This document shows positions 9,723 through 18,675 of a stretch of 23,492 nucleotides of DNA, one piece after another (position 1 is the stretch's first letter; each line of letters opens with the position of its first letter). The stretch spans positions 1-23,492 of the forward strand of contig JADNYV010000531.1 in assembly GCA_015501055.1 (NCBI GenBank), written 5' to 3'. This DNA comes from Mucidula mucida (taxonomy: Eukaryota > Basidiomycota > Agaricomycetes > Agaricales > Physalacriaceae). The notes under the pieces are model-generated. The model did not search any database. It was given only the letters and a program-made list of their open reading frames with translations, and was not told the origin of the DNA. A program made the translations under genes and the position numbers.

Positions 9723-10073
9723 CTTTTTTTGAGTCCAGTGTTCCAGCGAGTTTGTACTGGCGACTGAATTGATGCCAATCCATGTGCTTATACTGTATTC
9801 TGATCATAGCGTCAGTACTAGAAAGTAAACATGTCGGATTCAAACGTCCTGGAACTCTGTCAGGTTTCTCTCTGCACATTCAAGATTGATGAAATATCGA
9901 ACAACGACGACGTAACAACAAAAGTAGGTAGGTATTTCGAATACAATCATTCAAAGCATAGAGTAAGAGAAAAAGTGGCATAGAACAACAAAAGGTAGGT
10001 GGGCAGCATAAGATTGATATAACAACGAAAAGCCAGAGCTCTAGGAGGTGTCCTTACCGTGGGAGTATCACTT
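9723..10073. other. Spacer between convergent genes
   Basis: This holds the presumed 3' ends of the F-box gene (plus) and the 533-aa protein gene (minus). I see no coding content. It is A-rich with several short ACAACAA/AACGACG repeats. Confidence 0.5.
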
Positions 10074-12137
10074 TCATCTACGAGAACCAACATTGGCAGT
10101 AGTCGACCAATGATCGGTCGAGTTGGTAGTAGTCGAGTCCTGCGACGATCTCTGCGACAGACCTGCAGGCTGGGTTTGAGAATGTTGCGCAGCGGGAGAA
10201 CTGTGATACGCTCCCGTAGGATGAGGAGGAAAAGCGGTTGCACTATTGGTCGAAGGATGTGGATGATGCGCTGTGTCTGTGTCCTGTGTGTGGTAAGCAT
10301 GTCCATGATAACCGGTCGAGGTTTGCGGTGTAGGAGGCGGAGCCTGGGTTGTCGGGGGATGAACATACGAAGAGAGGGCTACCTGTGAAGAAGGATGGCC
10401 TCGGGTAGTATGGGTGCGCCGGTTATCGCTGGCATCGGACGGTCGCGGCGCCGCGTGGTACGAGCTAGGCATAGGAGGCTGTGGCGATTGAAAGTCAAGA
10501 TGAGAAGATATTCCACCCATGCTGTTCATCGGAGTATCAGGCGAATATTCTCCAGGTGCAGACGTAGCGACTGTGGCTGCCGTGAACTGCGAGTAACGGG
10601 GATCCGGCGAAGAGGACAGGCGACTAGTACGCGGTGAAGATGTCCCGACTGTTGCAGCCGTCGAGTAAGAAGACATTCTATGAGGTGCTGCCATGCTGTT
10701 CATCGGAGTATCTGGTGAATAGTCTTCAGGTGTAGATGTTGCGACTGTCGCCGCCGTGAACTGCGAATAACGGGGATTCGTTGAAGAGGACAGGCGACTA
10801 GTACGCGGTGAAGGCGTCCCGACTGTTGCCGCCGTCGAGGAAGAATACATCGAGTGATATGACTCGGTCGCTGTCGAGGAAGGAAGAAGAGTATCCGACA
10901 TAGTAGTCTCGCTGGCTGTAATGTGAGACGATGGATTTATCATCCGAAGTTGGCTTCTCGCGGCGTCTCGAGGGCGCCTCGTCGTAGGAGGATTGCCACC
11001 GGACTGAGATTGCAGAGGAGCCGGACTGCTTGAACTTGAGGACTGTCACAACGTACTTGGAGAACAGGACTTACTGCGAGGGCCGAGGAGGCTGAGACGA
11101 GTCATCATCATCATCATCATCATCGTCGTCGTCGTCGTCTGAGGCTGTTGCACTGGCCCGGTGTCGTGAGTTCATCTGAATCTGAAAGGCACGACCGTGA
11201 CGACCTACTTGTAAGTTGTGCCTGATGTAGAACCGGATCGCGGCCTCCACTTTGTTGCAGCACCGCCATACTTGCGCGTCAACGGAGGGTTGTCTGGTGG
11301 AGGGCGTGGAGGGTGTGTAAAACCGGAAATGTGTCGCTATCCAGATGGTTAGAAGATATTCAGATAATTCAAATGTAGATACGTACGGGCAACTTAAAAC
11401 TTGCTCCATTTTGGGTTTCTGTCAATCAGTAAGGAGTGTGCCGTTAATTTCTGGATTGAAAACTCACGATGTAAGCATGACGTTCCCTAATCGAGGCGTC
11501 AGTACTGCTTTGTATGACATGATGATTCTTACTTTGAGGCCTTTGAGCTCATGTCGCTACGAGGATACTCGTTAGTACTTGCGTCCTTACTCATAGATAC
11601 GCACACTGACTCCGGCGACCATGGAGCTGGTACATAACGGGAAGGTGAGATCAAAGGTGACGCACGAATGGACAAGACTAACCTGTAAGGTCGATTTGGT
11701 CACTCCTATTCATATCCGTCTTCTGACTTGATGCCTGTCACAGAAGGTCAGTGTTGCACAATGTACAAAAGCTTTTCACAAACTACGGAAATCTCAGAAT
11801 ACTCCCGGGATATCGTATCGTAGTCCTCAATCGTCTTGCGGCCAGGCGGGAAACGACTCTTGATCCATCCCGTGAGGCGGCCGTCATGAATTCGGTGACT
11901 ATCGTCCATTAGCTTGTTCACGTTGCTGATATACGTGTCAGCCTTGGAGAGCTAAATACATATCAGACGAAATGCTTACTCGGTTTGTTCCAACAAATAT
12001 GATCTGTCCTCGGGCTGCAACTGAAGTTGGGGATCATCCTGCTCGGCATGCATAAGAAACACAGCGGCCCCAGTGTGCGCATTGCGATCGGCACGTTCTA
12101 AAATGTGACCAGGCTTTTCCCTCCGATGGGAGAACAT
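10074..12137 (-). CDS. Unrecognised Ser/Thr/Pro-rich protein, ten exons, 533 aa
   Basis: Exons on the minus strand: 12137-11980, 11925-11787, 11734-11683, 11626-11607, 11556-11533, 11486-11468, 11418-11387, 11336-11209, 11152-11075, 11025-10074. The nine introns are 46-56 nt with GT/AG ends; several have clear CTGAC or CTAAC branch points. The exon sum is 1602 nt, exactly 534 codons. Residues 1-100 are charged and probably helical. A Pro-rich stretch follows (PPRPPPDNPP), then a run of 12 Asp (about 196-207). The last exon is low-complexity Ser/Thr/Pro with two copies of a roughly 52-residue unit (about 278-329 and 336-387, period 58 aa) containing TSRLSSS and RYSQFTAATVAT. No catalytic motif, signal peptide or membrane segment is evident. 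The protein looks largely disordered; nuclear or scaffold roles are only guesses. The exon 8/9 junction is uncertain: skipping 11278-11229 as an intron also keeps frame. An earlier start upstream of 12137 is possible. Confidence 0.72.
10518..10850 (-). repeat. 174-bp-period coding tandem duplication
   Basis: Two copies start at 10518 and 10692 (both catgctgttcatcggagtat on the plus strand). They encode the duplicated unit of the 533-aa protein. The period is 174 bp, 58 codons, so frame is kept. Differences are scattered, and many appear synonymous, which suggests the protein repeat has been maintained. Confidence 0.9.
11101..11139 (-). repeat. Trinucleotide microsatellite encoding poly-Asp
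   Basis: On the minus strand this is a run of GAC then GAT codons, giving 12 Asp in the 533-aa protein. The shift from one codon to the other suggests slippage within each block. Length variation between strains is likely. Confidence 0.9.
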
Positions 12138-12467
12138 AATTGCTAAGAAAGCGAAGCAGTAGAAGGAGTTCCAGTGAGTGAGGGCTAGATGCCATTCTGT
12201 GCAAATCCGGCGAGTCTTATACGTTTACGAAGCTCGTCCGATTGACAGCACGCGGGGCTCACACATTTCGGTGCATACAGATGTTCACGCGGGGCTTACA
12301 CGTTTTGAGGCGGAAAGGCGTAGATTGTGAAGAGTACATACAACGAACGCTTCGAAAGCTAGAAATGGTGAATTTGTAAGGGATGCATGCCGAATGCGGA
12401 TCAGGCGGAGTCCGCAATTCACCAACTCTAGTGGCCCAGGGTAAGTGCTGTAGAACACGCTTGACCC
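12138..12467. promoter_or_regulatory. Shared upstream region of two divergent genes
   Basis: The minus-strand 533-aa gene and the plus-strand kinase-like gene start 330 bp apart. The space contains a direct repeat, cacgcggggctcacacattt at 12249 and cacgcggggcttacacgttt at 12286, 37 bp apart with two mismatches. A TATA-like cgtataagactc is near 12213-12226 on the minus strand. Shared regulation is an inference from spacing only. Confidence 0.4.
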
Positions 12468-13750
12468 ATGACGGCGATGCTGCGGGGCGCTTTCTGGCGC
12501 CATCACCAACCTATCCTAGAGCAGAATGGGTACCTTCTCCGCGAAATGTTTCGCGAAGGATACGATCCTGCCACTGGAAATCCCGAAGAAGACAAAGTGT
12601 CCCATTTCGTTGCGTCTACACCTCTTTTTGTTCCATACTCTACTAATATCTATTCCTTTCCAGAAATCAGTAATCATGGACGCAGTACGAGCATCTGACG
12701 GTACTCAGGTCGTTCTCAAGGCTGTCTCATTTCGTGACCACCCGGACGAGGTCAACCTTTGCATAATGTTCTCTGATAAACTTGCGCGCGATCCCCGCAA
12801 TCACTGTGTACGAATACTTGAAGTCCTTTACTCCCCGCTTGACCACGATATACACATAATCGTGATGCCTCAATTACGCACTTTTTACGATCTACCATTC
12901 GAGACTGTCGGAGAACTTGTGGACGCTTTCCGGCAGATATTTGAGGTAATATTTTCCGCGTATCTCTTGAGGTTGCTCATACCAAGCTCCAGGGAGTAGA
13001 GTTTATGCATAAGCATCGCGTAGTTCATGGGTGAGTGTGTTGGCTGTTGATAAACAATTGTGCTCACAGCAATGCAGAGATCTTTCGATGAATAACTTGA
13101 TGCTGGATGCTCGTGAACTTTTTCCATTTGGCTTCCACCCAGTTCGTACTTGGATGGATCGTTCATTTCAACACCGCGCCAAGTACATAACTCGAACGGA
13201 ATGCTGGCCGCGTTACTATGTCATAGATTTAGGCATGTCGCGGCGGTACTCGAAGCGTAAGGCCCCTTGCCTAAAATCAACTCCTGTATCTCCTCCTTTC
13301 GTCGACTTTCTTCCTGAACGAAGGGGAACTGTCTCCCGACTTTTCAACCCCTTCCCTGGTGATATCTACCACCTTGGATTCATTCTTCGCAAATACTATG
13401 ATGTTGTACGTCAGAGTTCCGCATCATATTAGAGTTGACTTACATGCGTGCAGTATGAACATCAACCGCTTGCCTTCCTCCGTCCGCTAGTCGACTCCAT
13501 GCTCAGCGACGACGCCGCGCTTCGTCCTACAATGAGCGAAGTTGTCCAAACGTTCGGAGAGCTGTGTCGAGGGCTCACTCCGTCGCATCTGCGGCTACCT
13601 GGATCACCGCGGATGGACACGTTCTGTCATCGAATTCGACAAAGGCTACGTGCTTTCAAGCACATTCCTCCCATTCCGTACTCTGAATTCGCTCCGAAGC
13701 CTCCTCTGATAGATGCGCAGCTACGCCCATATTACACTTCTCTGTATTAG
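12468..13750 (+). CDS. Fungal protein-kinase-like protein, five exons, 357 aa
   Basis: Exons: 12468-12596, 12664-12945, 12993-13030, 13078-13405, 13454-13750 (TAG). Introns are 47-67 nt and the exon sum is 358 codons including the stop. The N-terminus FWRHHQPILEQNGYLLR matches the usual opening of a large Agaricomycete kinase-like family. K62 in VVLK fits the ATP-anchoring lysine. H149-G-D151 with N156 (HGDLSMNN) is the catalytic loop, and D200-L-G202 replaces DFG. The glycine loop is poorly formed and the activation segment and C-lobe are divergent, with LRPTM near the C-terminus as in kinases. Catalytic residues are kept, so phosphotransfer is possible; substrate and partner are unknown. 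The start at 12468 is the first ATG in frame after an upstream stop region; an additional 5' exon cannot be excluded. Confidence 0.85.
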
Positions 13751-14062
13751 GTACTGTACCAAGTATAGCTTGACCCCTCGTTGCTTACGGCTTTTGGCAC
13801 GATGATGAGATTCTTGGCCCACACAGTTTGACACGTTGAGGGGACAAACTACACTGGCGATCTCCCCCGCGTATGACACGGTGTTCTTTGATGTGGCACT
13901 TGATTGTCATCTGTTTCGCGAGGATTTCATCGGCGCGATATGGGCAAAATTTCACCACTACGAACAAGAGAATCAGCGCTAGAAGGCGCTCGGCCATTTG
14001 ATGATTATCAGCCCATGTCAGCATAGCCTTGGAGCCAGGAAACCGCGCCTAAGAATACAACA
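13751..14062. other. Spacer between kinase-like gene and F-box copy
   Basis: No recognised gene. A 70-codon minus-strand frame (start near 13997) begins with a hydrophobic stretch (LLALILLFVVV) but has no family motif and no supporting splice sites, so I do not call it. Confidence 0.45.
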
Positions 14063-14136
14063 TGCCGCAGAACGATGCACATCTCGCAAAGGTTACTCGT
14101 GTTGAAGGCGCCGATCTTGTCGCTGCGGGACGTCGG

Positions 14137-14369
14137 TGTTAGCGGTTAGAGCAAGCCGCCGATACACGTCTTGTAGCTGCGCCGTAGCAGCTCCTCCATT
14201 CCCGGTACGACGCCACCATTCATCGCCCACGATATTCCTGTACACTTACTAGTTTCATTTGTCTATTATTCTACATAGCCTTACGGACGATTCTACCAGT
14301 ATATAAGACATGTATTCATACTCTAGTGGACATCTAAAAAAAAATCCATTCTATCTATTGCTGCTCACA
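14137..14369 (+). mobile_element. Solo LTR, 233 bp, second family, with 5-bp target duplication
   Basis: It sits inside an exon of the F-box copy. GTCGG occurs at 14132-14136 and again at 14370-14374, while the uninterrupted gene has it once, so this is a target-site duplication. The element starts TGTTAG and ends TCACA (TG...CA). It holds a TATA-like box (agtatataagac) and an A-run. No coding capacity. It does not resemble the 525-bp LTR or the Copia LTR of this window. Orientation is inferred from the TATA-like box. Confidence 0.85.
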
Positions 14370-14517
14370 GTCGGAAGGAAAGACGTCGGTTGGAGGACAG
14401 TTTGTTGCGGGCGCCTGAGTTTCACTGGGACTACCAAGAGGATTTTGGTTGTGTGCAATGTGGTGTGGCGGAGTGGTCTAGGACTGCACGCGCGGCGCAT
14501 GTTCGAGACATGTGAGT

Positions 14518-14522
14518 GTTGC
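14518..14522 (+). other. Left target-site duplication GTTGC
   Basis: GTTGC directly precedes the LTR start at 14523. The same five bases follow the LTR end at 1372. The uninterrupted intron in the F-box gene reads GTTTC at this place, consistent with one ancestral GTTGC. Confidence 0.75.
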
Positions 14523-15047
14523 TATTATGAATTGCCATATTTTCACATTTTCACATCTCATCATATCTTATCCGGGCTTGTCTTATCAACAAACTGTTTC
14601 ATCATCTGTTTTGTCACTGATCATACTCCTTTTCATTACTGAAGCCGTACTCATGTCGCACACACTTCAACACATGGATGACATCATACATGCCGATACC
14701 TCATGGACTTCCTATTGTATACACACCATCGACACTCATAGCACACATGGTTGTTTCAGTATTATTACTTACATGCAGTTACCACTCTTATTTAATGGTT
14801 TCACAGACTAGTAGCATACAACACTGGGTCAAGGGCGTGGAGTTATCCCTAGCGGAAACACGTACCGACAAGGAGTCCCAAACACAGACTTACTAGTATA
14901 TAAGCAGTAGCGTAGCATTGTTGTACTTTAGTTCTGATCTCGTTTATACACCTGGCCTAGCCTAGTTCTACAAACACAAACACTTTCTTTTCTCTAAGTC
15001 TCTCTGTGGTACCTGGTTTAGTCACGTGGCTATAGTCAGTCGCTAAC
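14523..15047 (+). repeat. Near-complete LTR of the chromovirus family (525 bp)
   Basis: It starts TATTATGAATTGCC, where the family start is TGTTATGAATTGCC (seen inverted at 15242). It ends CTAAC, lacking only the last A. Termini TGTTA...TAACA form a 5-bp inverted repeat. A TATA-like box lies near 14895. The right side has no GTTGC; it abuts 23 bp of filler (15048-15070) and then an inverted LTR fragment, so the right junction is rearranged. Confidence 0.9.
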
Positions 15048-15070
15048 CCACACCACCAATCACACAACAA

Positions 15071-15242
15071 GCATGTATGATGTCATCCACGTGTTGAGCG
15101 TGTGTCCAACATGAGTACAGCTTTGATAATGAAAAGGAGTATGATTGGTGATGAAACAGATGATGAAACAGTTTTTTGATAAGACAAGCCCGGATAAGAT
15201 ATAATGAGATGTGAAAATGTGAAAATATGGCAATTCATAACA
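15071..15242 (-). repeat. Truncated 3' LTR of the minus-strand Gypsy element
   Basis: The reverse complement equals the first 172 bases of the LTR family, starting TGTTATG at 15242. It lies directly downstream of the pol stop and polypurine tract of the minus-strand element, so it is that element's own 3' LTR. The remaining part is missing at 15071, where filler and the plus-strand LTR begin. Confidence 0.88.
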
Positions 15243-15258
15243 TCACCCCCTCCTTAGG
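15243..15258 (-). other. Polypurine tract of the Gypsy element
   Basis: On the minus strand the sequence reads CCTAAGGAGGGGGTGA directly before the LTR start TGTTATG. The TAA within it is the pol stop (RMELAP then stop). A purine-rich tract here primes plus-strand synthesis in LTR elements and ties the LTR family to this pol. Confidence 0.8.
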
Positions 15259-18200
15259 GCGCAAGTTCCATTCTGCGCCAGAGTTGTTCCATGAGGGCTG
15301 CAGAGGGTAGCGTGACGTTGAGGGGTTTGGTATTGGGCGGTGGCATGGGTCGGAATAAATGAGATGGAAACTGCAACATAGGGACTTCAATTCAAGCAAG
15401 CGCAGGTGGCTTCGGCTTGTTTGGGTACTGTCAGTGGAAATCGCTGATGGCTTCGTCGGCATTTTTGAGATTACATGCCGGTTCCCATGTCTGCTTGTAT
15501 GTTCTATAACCCTTCCAGTGAACCTTGTATTGAAAACCCCTGTGGTACTTTTGGGAATTGACCACTCTCATTCCGGCTCGGCACCTTCCAGCATAGATGG
15601 TGGATGCGTGTTTTGGCGTTGTGTCGGAAACTGAGGTTTATGATAAGGCGTCAACAGGGCCTTGTTGAACACGAGATGAATGCTCTTCCATGTGCGAGGG
15701 ATCTGAAGCTTGTAAGAGCTTGCCCCAACTTTCTTGATCACCTTGAACGGCTTGAAGTGTTTGTCATTGAGCTTCTTCATTGGTCGGTCCGTGCTGAGAT
15801 TTATCCCTTCCAACCATACTTTGTTGCCTTCCTTGTACTCCACTGCCTCTGTTCTCTTTTTGTCATAGAACCGTTTCATGTCCTGTTTTGCCATCTTTAA
15901 TGCTGACCCCACTTCGTCCCATGTCTTCCTCATGCCGTTGGCAAACTCCTGCACAGTCTCATTTCTTGATGCCATTTTTGGAGCGGTGCCTTTGTATGGG
16001 TGTCTGCCCATGTCTGCAAAGAACGAGTTACTTTGGTCGCCGAGTGAACCCAATTGTTGTAGACAAATTCGGCAGAGGGTAGCCATTCATGCCAGTTGTT
16101 CTAATGGTAGTTGACAAATAACCGTAAGAAATGTTCTATCTCTTGGTTCAACCGCTCCGTCTGCCCATTTGCCTGTGGATGATACTGCCGTTGTAAAGTT
16201 TCCTTGTATGCCCAACAACCGGTACAACTCCTTTATGAAACGCGAGTGATATTGCGGACCTCAATCATGTATTATCTGTTGTGGCATCCCATGTCTGGGG
16301 AAAATGTGATTACAATAGATGTGTGCATGCCTTCTGACATCAGAGTGGTGTGTGTTGGTATGATGCGTAGCCACTTTGTGAAGTGGTCCACAAACGTGCT
16401 GATTGCATTATATCCTCCCAATTCCGGCAGTTCTCCAATCATGTCCGTCCCTACTACCTCTCATGGCTCGCTTGGCACGTCAATAGGGTGAAGAGGTGCA
16501 GCCGGCTTTGTGCAATGTGACTTTGTGGCCTGGCATTTCTGACACCCTTCCACGTATTCACGGACGTCTCGGCTAATTCCAGGCCACCCATAGGTGCGTG
16601 TAATCAGCTCAGGGTCTTGTATCGTCCGGGATGCCCTGCAAGCTGTGCGTCATGATGCATTCCAATAACTTTTCCCCGCAATTCCTTGTCCTTCGGTATG
16701 TAAATACAATCTTTCATATAATAAGTCCATTTTTCTTCTCTTCCCATCCTTTTTCTTTGTTTTCTAATGCTTTTTGTACATATCTGTCTTTGTTTCCTTT
16801 TCTTTGTTTGATTTTATTAAGTAATTCGTCCTCTGGTGTAGCTACTGTATGCAAAGAAAATTGAATTTGTGAAATAAAAAACTCCAGTTTGAGCAAAACA
16901 ATGTTTTGGGTATCTTTTTCCCCCTTCTCAAGGCCTGTCATTCTTGACAAGCATCAGCTTTCCCCATTGCTTGCCCGGCTTATGAATATCTGTATGTCAT
17001 ACTCCGCCAACTCCGTAACCATCTGCCTGCCTCCAATTCAACTTCTGCGGCTTCCGGAAATACTAAGGTTTTGATGATTGGTAAAAACTCCACAGTCTCC
17101 TTAGCCCAAGAGATATTGCTCCAGTTGTCGATTAGTCCATAATAGCCATCATTCCTTGTTGTAGATCTTTAGTTGCGTTCAACTTCATTTAACGCGCAGA
17201 CCAAAAGGCACTGGTCTCCATTTCCCATCAACAAATTGGGAAAGAACAGCCCCATTTGCATAGTTTGAGGAGTCCGCCTCAACTCAACACCTGCCATTGT
17301 TGCGGGGTACAATTAGGACGGGTTCTTCCGTCATCCTCCATTTCAACTCCTCAAACCCCTTGTGCTGCTCCATGCCCCAAATCCACTCGCCCTTCCCGGT
17401 TAGTGATGTTAATAGCTTTGCTACTCCTGCAAATCCCCGGATAAACATTGGTAGAAATTGCAGAAGCCCAGAAATGATTGTACTTCCTTCTTCTTCATTG
17501 GTTCTCTCCATTCCTTCACAACGGCCACTTTTGCCGGATCCATCTTCACTTCTCCTCGCCAACAATCACTCCCAAGTAATCTACTTTGTGTGCTTTGAAA
17601 CTACATTTCTCGGGCTTTAAATATAACTCATTTACTCGTAATATCTCTAGTACTCATTATACAATGTGCCTATGTTCTTCTAAAGTGTTTGTAAATATAA
17701 GTATATTGTCCAGATACACTATAACATGTTCTTCGTCAATCAGCTCCTTCAGAATGTGATTGATAAACAATTGAAAAGTGGCCGGCGAGTTTGTGAGTCC
17801 AAAAAACATAACTGAGGGTTCAAATAGACCTTGGTTTGTTCTGAACACCGCTTTCCACTCATCACCTTCCTTGATCCAAATGTTATTGTAATCCCATTGG
17901 ACATTCATCTTTGTAAACCACTTTGCCCCCTTCAGCTTATCAATAAGCTCCTGGATCAACGGCAAGGGATATTGGTTTTTGATTGTCATGTCGTTTAGCT
18001 TCCAATAATCTTGTACTGGCCAAAGGCTTTCGTCCTTGTTCTTGACAAAGAAGAAGGGTGACGCCATGGGGAGATTAATGGCTGTATGCGTCCCGTGCAT
18101 ATGTTTTCCTCTAAGAACTCATCTAACGCCTTCTGCTCAGATGGGCTAAGGGGATAAACCTTGCAGTTGACCGGCTTGGAACCAGGCATGAGTTCTAACC

Positions 18201-18300
18201 CATTCGTAACAAGATCTCTGTCGCATACTGGGTACCGACTAATCAAATGACGGCAGATATATTCACAAAGCCACTGGGACCGGTCCTGCACGCGCTACAT
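15243..18300 (-). pseudogene. Decayed Ty3/Gypsy chromovirus pol (RT, RNase H, integrase, chromodomain)
   Basis: On the minus strand the order is RT (about 18290-17650), RNase H (about 17560-16750), integrase (about 16690-15600) and a chromodomain (about 15575-15410; VHWKGY, then TWEP). The region upstream of RT (gag, protease) is absent. Integrase keeps its zinc-binding start (HHDAQLAGHPG, CQKC), Asp in VGTDMIGELPE, Asp just before a stop near 16264, and Glu in GQTERLNQE. In RT the first catalytic Asp is Asn (TKMNVQ, 17903-17905) and the YLDD box is YLDN (17705-17707). Stops include TGA where SEPW is expected (16461-16463) and TGA where DRG is expected (16261-16263). Several frameshifts are present. 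The element cannot move on its own. Confidence 0.92.
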
Positions 18301-18352
18301 GCAAAGGGACTGAGCTTGGTCAACAGTTGACCGTACACATCCAATGGGGGTG
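18301..18352. other. Junction between Gypsy pol and Copia LTR
   Basis: About 50 bases between the last recognisable Gypsy RT-upstream coding sequence and the presumed Copia LTR start. They may still be Gypsy sequence whose frame is lost. No separate feature was seen. Confidence 0.4.
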
Positions 18353-18645
18353 TGTTGGGTCAGTAGGATGACCTGTTATCTTATTGGCTGCTTTGTATAT
18401 GTTTACCTACGCCTTTGGGCACATCCATTTCCCTTCTTGGCTGACATGCCGTACCCTCAATGTTTTCATCATTGTTGAGGATATGTGTGTCCGTTCTATT
18501 TAGCTGTCCCAATACTTACTCATTGCATAGACTCTGTGTTTACTATATTCCTATTCTAGGTATAATATAAAATGTTTCCATCATTGCTGAGAACTCCGTG
18601 TTTACTATATTCCTATTCAAGGTCTACATTAGTATCGGTTCTACA
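18353..18645 (+). repeat. Probable 5' LTR of the Copia element (about 293 bp)
   Basis: The start TGTTGGGTCAG and end TCTACA give TG...CA ends. It is followed by GGTTATGGGCC, which resembles the primer-binding start of many Copia elements (known from the family, matched by eye). Inside are two sets of direct repeats: 18459-18479 with 18571-18591, and 18532-18561 with 18594-18623. The other LTR lies outside the window, so exact ends cannot be tested. Confidence 0.55.
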
Positions 18646-18656
18646 GGTTATGGGCC
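18646..18656 (+). other. Possible primer-binding site of the Copia element
   Basis: GGTTATGGGCC follows the presumed LTR end (CTACA) directly. The placement and the ACAGGTTAT start fit Copia primer-binding sites. The tRNA was not identified. Confidence 0.4.
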
Positions 18657-18675
18657 TTTCCTGAACCTTGAATCC

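Larger units (their letters stand above)
14063..14522 (+). pseudogene. Internal exon of a duplicated F-box gene, split by a solo LTR
   Basis: 14063-14136 and 14370-14522 match 9083-9302 of the F-box gene: an intron acceptor, the exon carrying the C-terminal Cys/His finger and the GTGAGT donor. The match starts at the acceptor end (tgccgcag). The 233-bp LTR at 14137-14369 interrupts it. Around 14127-14129 this copy has GGG where the longer gene has GG. With that extra base the exon stays open through both halves into the finger region. One finger Cys-x2-Cys is retained (GCVQCGV). The next exon is replaced by an LTR; the matching 3' end is at 1373-1798. Confidence 0.85.

Noticed and set aside
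13785..14024. Minus-strand frame starting with a hydrophobic stretch
   Set aside because: Signal-peptide-like start but no family motif, short, and in the 3' region of the kinase-like gene.
14137..14369. The 233-bp insertion as an intron of the F-box copy
   Set aside because: It begins TG and ends CA, is flanked by a duplicated GTCGG, and the paralog has no intron there.
15604..17620. Plus-strand frames across the Gypsy region
   Set aside because: Antisense shadows of the minus-strand pol, which shows clear RT, integrase and chromodomain motifs.
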